From: Acidimicrobiia bacterium
Lineage (GTDB): Bacteria; Actinomycetota; Acidimicrobiia; Spongiisociales; SHLN01
DNA length: 7,526 nucleotides
Direction: 5' to 3'
Assembly: GCA_030624805.1 (NCBI GenBank)
Contig: JAUXJL010000090.1
Location: forward strand, 1-7,526
Of this stretch, positions 6,466-7,526 are shown piece after piece (within the stretch, counting starts at the first letter, position 1; every line of letters starts with the position of its first letter). The notes under the pieces are model-generated. The model made no database searches, was not told the DNA's origin, and saw only the letters and a list, made by a program, of their open reading frames with translations. The position numbers were made by a program, and so were the translations under genes.

Positions 6466-6948
6466 TTAGCGACGTGCCGACCAACTTTGCGGCATGGTGG
6501 TGTCGGCGACCCCGGAGCCGGCGATGAGCGCGACGAGGATCTCCTCGTCGGGATTGAGAGAGCGAGTGGCGCTGCCAACTCGTTTGCCGAACCTGGCCAG
6601 GACTTGCCCGTCGATGTCCTCGAGCTGGGGGGTGGGACGCCTGCCGCGAGCGACTAGGACGTACTCGGTTCCTTCAAAGCGGATCTCGAATGCGTGTCGA
6701 GCCGGTTCGACCGATCCCCAGGGTCGGTATCGAATCACGACCTTACTCTCGTCGATGTGGCCAATGACTTCGCCAAACGGGCCGGGCGCGGTGGGGCCAA
6801 ATTCCAATCCACCCTCCATTCCGTGAGGCCCGCAGACGCGCGTGCGAGCGTTGTCGTGGCGGTCGATGAAGCGAATAGTCGAATGCGGCCCGATGAACCT
6901 GGACGGACGGGCCTCCCCTCGATCTCTGACGAGTTTTGTCTTCTTCAT
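6466..6948 (-). CDS. hypothetical protein, beta-rich, first gene of the operon (160 aa)
   Basis: The family is not recognised with confidence. The product starts MKKTKLVRDRGEARPSRF and continues as alternating hydrophobic/polar segments typical of beta strands (for example STIRFIDRHD, VIGHIDESKVVIRYR, HAFEIRFEGTEYVLVARG). It then has a DIDGQVLARF strand and, near the end, a short hydrophobic helix (EEILVALIAG). A beta barrel with a C-terminal hydrophobic helix recalls the tubby/scramblase/LURP-one fold, but that is a guess from the pattern. The ATG at 6948 is chosen over an in-frame GTG at 6978 because the GTG lies only two bases after the proposed -10 box. Neither has a clear ribosome-binding site. 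It is the promoter-proximal gene of the operon that leads into E1 alpha. Confidence 0.7.
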   Translation of the reverse strand: MKKTKLVRDRGEARPSRFIGPHSTIRFIDRHDNARTRVCGPHGMEGGLEFGPTAPGPFGEVIGHIDESKVVIRYRPWGSVEPARHAFEIRFEGTEYVLVARGRRPTPQLEDIDGQVLARFGKRVGSATRSLNPDEEILVALIAGSGVADTTMPQSWSARR

Positions 6949-6980
6949 CGCTGCCAATACGCTCGGGGCTTCAAGCACTC

Positions 6981-7009
6981 AGAGTATCGGCTTTCGGTCA
7001 CTCTGTCAT
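6981..7009 (-). promoter_or_regulatory. probable promoter of the dehydrogenase operon
   Basis: On the - strand, ATGACA (7009-7004) matches five of six bases of the -35 consensus. After exactly 17 bases comes TACTCT (6986-6981), which fits the TANNNT -10 core. Transcription would start near 6974, about 25 bases ahead of the ATG at 6948. The element lies between the terminator hairpin of the preceding gene and the first gene of the operon, where a promoter is expected. No operator-like repeat is visible around it. Confidence 0.45.
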
Positions 7010-7015
7010 TTGGTC

Positions 7016-7041
7016 GGCCGGGCGCCCGAAGGCGCCCGGCC
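7016..7041 (-). terminator. factor-independent terminator hairpin with UUCG loop
   Basis: An 11-bp perfect inverted repeat (GGCCGGGCGCC at 7016-7026 and GGCGCCCGGCC at 7031-7041) has a four-base loop. On the - strand the loop is TTCG closed by a C-G pair, the extra-stable cUUCGg tetraloop. On the + strand it would be CGAA. This, and its position 22 bases after the stop of the 53-residue gene, assign it to the - strand. No T-tract follows, as is common for terminators proposed in high-GC actinobacteria. Confidence 0.75.
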
Positions 7042-7063
7042 TGATGGTGCGGCTAGGGAGGAA

Positions 7064-7225
7064 CTAGCCGCTCAGCTCGCTGGTGAGGAGGCCGATACCA
7101 GCGATCACGAGAGGTATTCCAACAATGGCTCCGGCAACGCTGGCTGTGGCAAAGGCGCCGACATTGAGGAGGGCGACGCCTACGAGGATTGATGTCCAAT
7201 TGCGGGTGCGGTACATGACTTGCAT
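7064..7225 (-). CDS. small glycine-rich membrane protein (53 aa)
   Basis: The product is a very hydrophobic 53-residue protein with a short basic N-terminus (MQVMYRTRNW) and two adjoining apolar stretches, about residues 11-28 and 30-47. They are rich in Gly, Ala, Val and Ile, separated by a small turn, so it could be a two-helix hairpin in the membrane. The ATG at 7225 has GGAAGGAC upstream (about 12 bases to the ATG), a usable ribosome-binding site. The open frame continues to 7345, but that part is encoded by the heptamer repeat region and is rejected. A strong hairpin follows the stop codon, so it appears to be a single-gene transcript. The family is not recognised. Confidence 0.65.
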   Translation of the reverse strand: MQVMYRTRNWTSILVGVALLNVGAFATASVAGAIVGIPLVIAGIGLLTSELSG

Positions 7226-7313
7226 TTTGAAACACGTCCTTCCGGTATGACTCCACAACGATCCAAGCGTGGCCTGGTGTCCTGAAGTGTCCGCCCACCG
7301 ACAGAGAAAAGGC

Positions 7314-7360
7314 GCGATACGCAACGCGCAATACGCAATACGCAATACGCAATACGCAAG
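7314..7360. repeat. tandem heptamer array, GCAATAC units
   Basis: Four perfect copies of GCAATAC occupy 7328-7355. Two diverged copies precede them (GCGATAC 7314-7320, GCAACGC 7321-7327) and a partial copy, GCAAG, follows. Because seven is not a multiple of three, every frame through it encodes a seven-residue repeat, which creates false open reading frames on the - strand. It lies in the gene-free interval between ftsK and the small membrane protein gene. Confidence 0.9.
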
Positions 7361-7390
7361 AAGCGGATAGAAGAGGTCGTGTTGGTTCTG

Positions 7391-7418
7391 GCGTACTGCG
7401 TACGGCGTAATGCGTACT
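7391..7418. repeat. inverted, diverged copy of the heptamer array
   Basis: Four consecutive heptamers, GCGTACT, GCGTACG, GCGTAAT and GCGTACT, share the frame GCGTANN. Read on the other strand they are NNTACGC units, so this array is an imperfect inverted counterpart of the array at 7314-7360. The two arms could pair across a 30-base spacer with roughly one or two mismatches per unit. Confidence 0.75.
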
Positions 7419-7456
7419 GCTCACCACGTAGGCCCATGGGGCCTACGTGGTGAGCA
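7418..7456 (-). terminator. perfect 18-bp stem palindrome spanning the ftsK stop codon
   Basis: The arms at 7418-7435 and 7439-7456 are exact reverse complements with a three-base loop. The stem contains the last four sense codons and the TAG (7445-7443) of the - strand ftsK gene. The rest of the hairpin lies just after the stop, so it may act as a transcription terminator or protect the mRNA 3' end. No T-tract follows on the - strand. The inverted heptamer array abuts it directly, so it could instead be part of a repeat element. Confidence 0.65.
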
Positions 7457-7526
7457 CGCTTTCAATCTCTTCGGGCTCGATGAGGACCTCACGGGCCTTG
7501 GAGCCTTCCGAGGGGCCAACCACACC
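7443..7526 (-). CDS. ftsK: FtsK/SpoIIIE DNA translocase, C-terminal end (partial)
   Basis: Only the last 27 codons and the stop lie in the window; the gene continues past the right edge. The visible residues begin GVVGPSEGSKAREVLIEPEE and end VLTT. The GPSEGSKAREVL segment matches the end of the gamma winged-helix domain of actinobacterial FtsK as I remember it; this domain reads the polar KOPS/SRS sequences on DNA. The full protein is a membrane-anchored hexameric ATPase that pumps chromosomal DNA through the division septum. The identification rests on a short but characteristic segment. Confidence 0.75.
   Translation of the reverse strand, partial: GVVGPSEGSKAREVLIEPEEIESVLTT

Noticed and set aside
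5666..6469. 267-codon open frame on the + strand
   Set aside because: It lies antisense to E1 alpha and the small membrane gene, is rich in Arg, His, Ser and Pro, and has no protein-like pattern; a typical shadow frame in GC-rich DNA.
7314..7418. CRISPR array
   Set aside because: Units are seven bases, directly adjacent and without spacers, and no cas gene is present.
7226..7437. Repeat-encoded peptides (YCVLRIAYCVLR-like) on the - strand
   Set aside because: They are produced by translating the heptamer array, which gives a seven-residue repeat in every frame; they are not credible proteins.

Overview
The window is GC-rich DNA with strongly C/G-biased third codon positions, GTG starts and 4-8 base overlaps between genes. 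This style, together with the resemblance of the pyruvate-dehydrogenase-type E1 alpha subunit and of an FtsK tail to actinobacterial homologues, suggests an actinobacterium, perhaps of the Acidimicrobiia. The phylum is an inference from sequence style and remembered family motifs; no search was run.

Layout: two gene blocks converge near position 2670. The left block is on the + strand: a 60-residue small protein (83-265), a CrtI/phytoene-dehydrogenase-like FAD oxidoreductase (459-1874), a small single-helix membrane protein overlapping it by 4 bases (1871-2065), and hpt, hypoxanthine phosphoribosyltransferase (2106-2685). hpt is broken by two one-base deletions, each in a homopolymer run, although all its active-site motifs survive.

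The right block is on the - strand and reads, in transcription order: an unidentified beta-rich protein (6948-6466), a small C-terminally anchored membrane protein (6391-6206), E1 alpha (6173-5142), E1 beta (5149-4169) and E2 (4167-3037) of a 2-oxoacid dehydrogenase complex, and a 129-residue charged coiled-coil protein (3040-2651). The last four are packed with 8-base overlap, 1-base gap and 4-base overlap, so they are almost certainly one transcription unit. No E3 (lipoamide dehydrogenase) is present. The tail of the coiled-coil gene overlaps the tail of hpt by 35 bases on opposite strands.

A promoter candidate (6981-7009) lies just downstream of a perfect UUCG-capped terminator hairpin (7016-7041), which separates the operon from a 53-residue membrane protein gene (7225-7064). 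Beyond that, a gene-free stretch carries a tandem heptamer array (GCAATAC units), an inverted, diverged array of the same heptamer, and a perfect 18-bp-stem palindrome that contains the stop codon of a truncated - strand gene, the 3' end of ftsK/spoIIIE.

Working together: E1 alpha, E1 beta and E2 would oxidatively decarboxylate pyruvate (or a branched-chain 2-oxoacid) to acyl-CoA, with E3 supplied from elsewhere. The coiled-coil gene may encode an accessory factor of that complex. I found no defence system, CRISPR array, transposase, tRNA or rRNA. The most interesting signals are the inverted heptamer arrays with the adjoining palindrome, the unassigned genes bracketing the dehydrogenase operon, and the hairpin that buries the E1 alpha ribosome-binding sequence.
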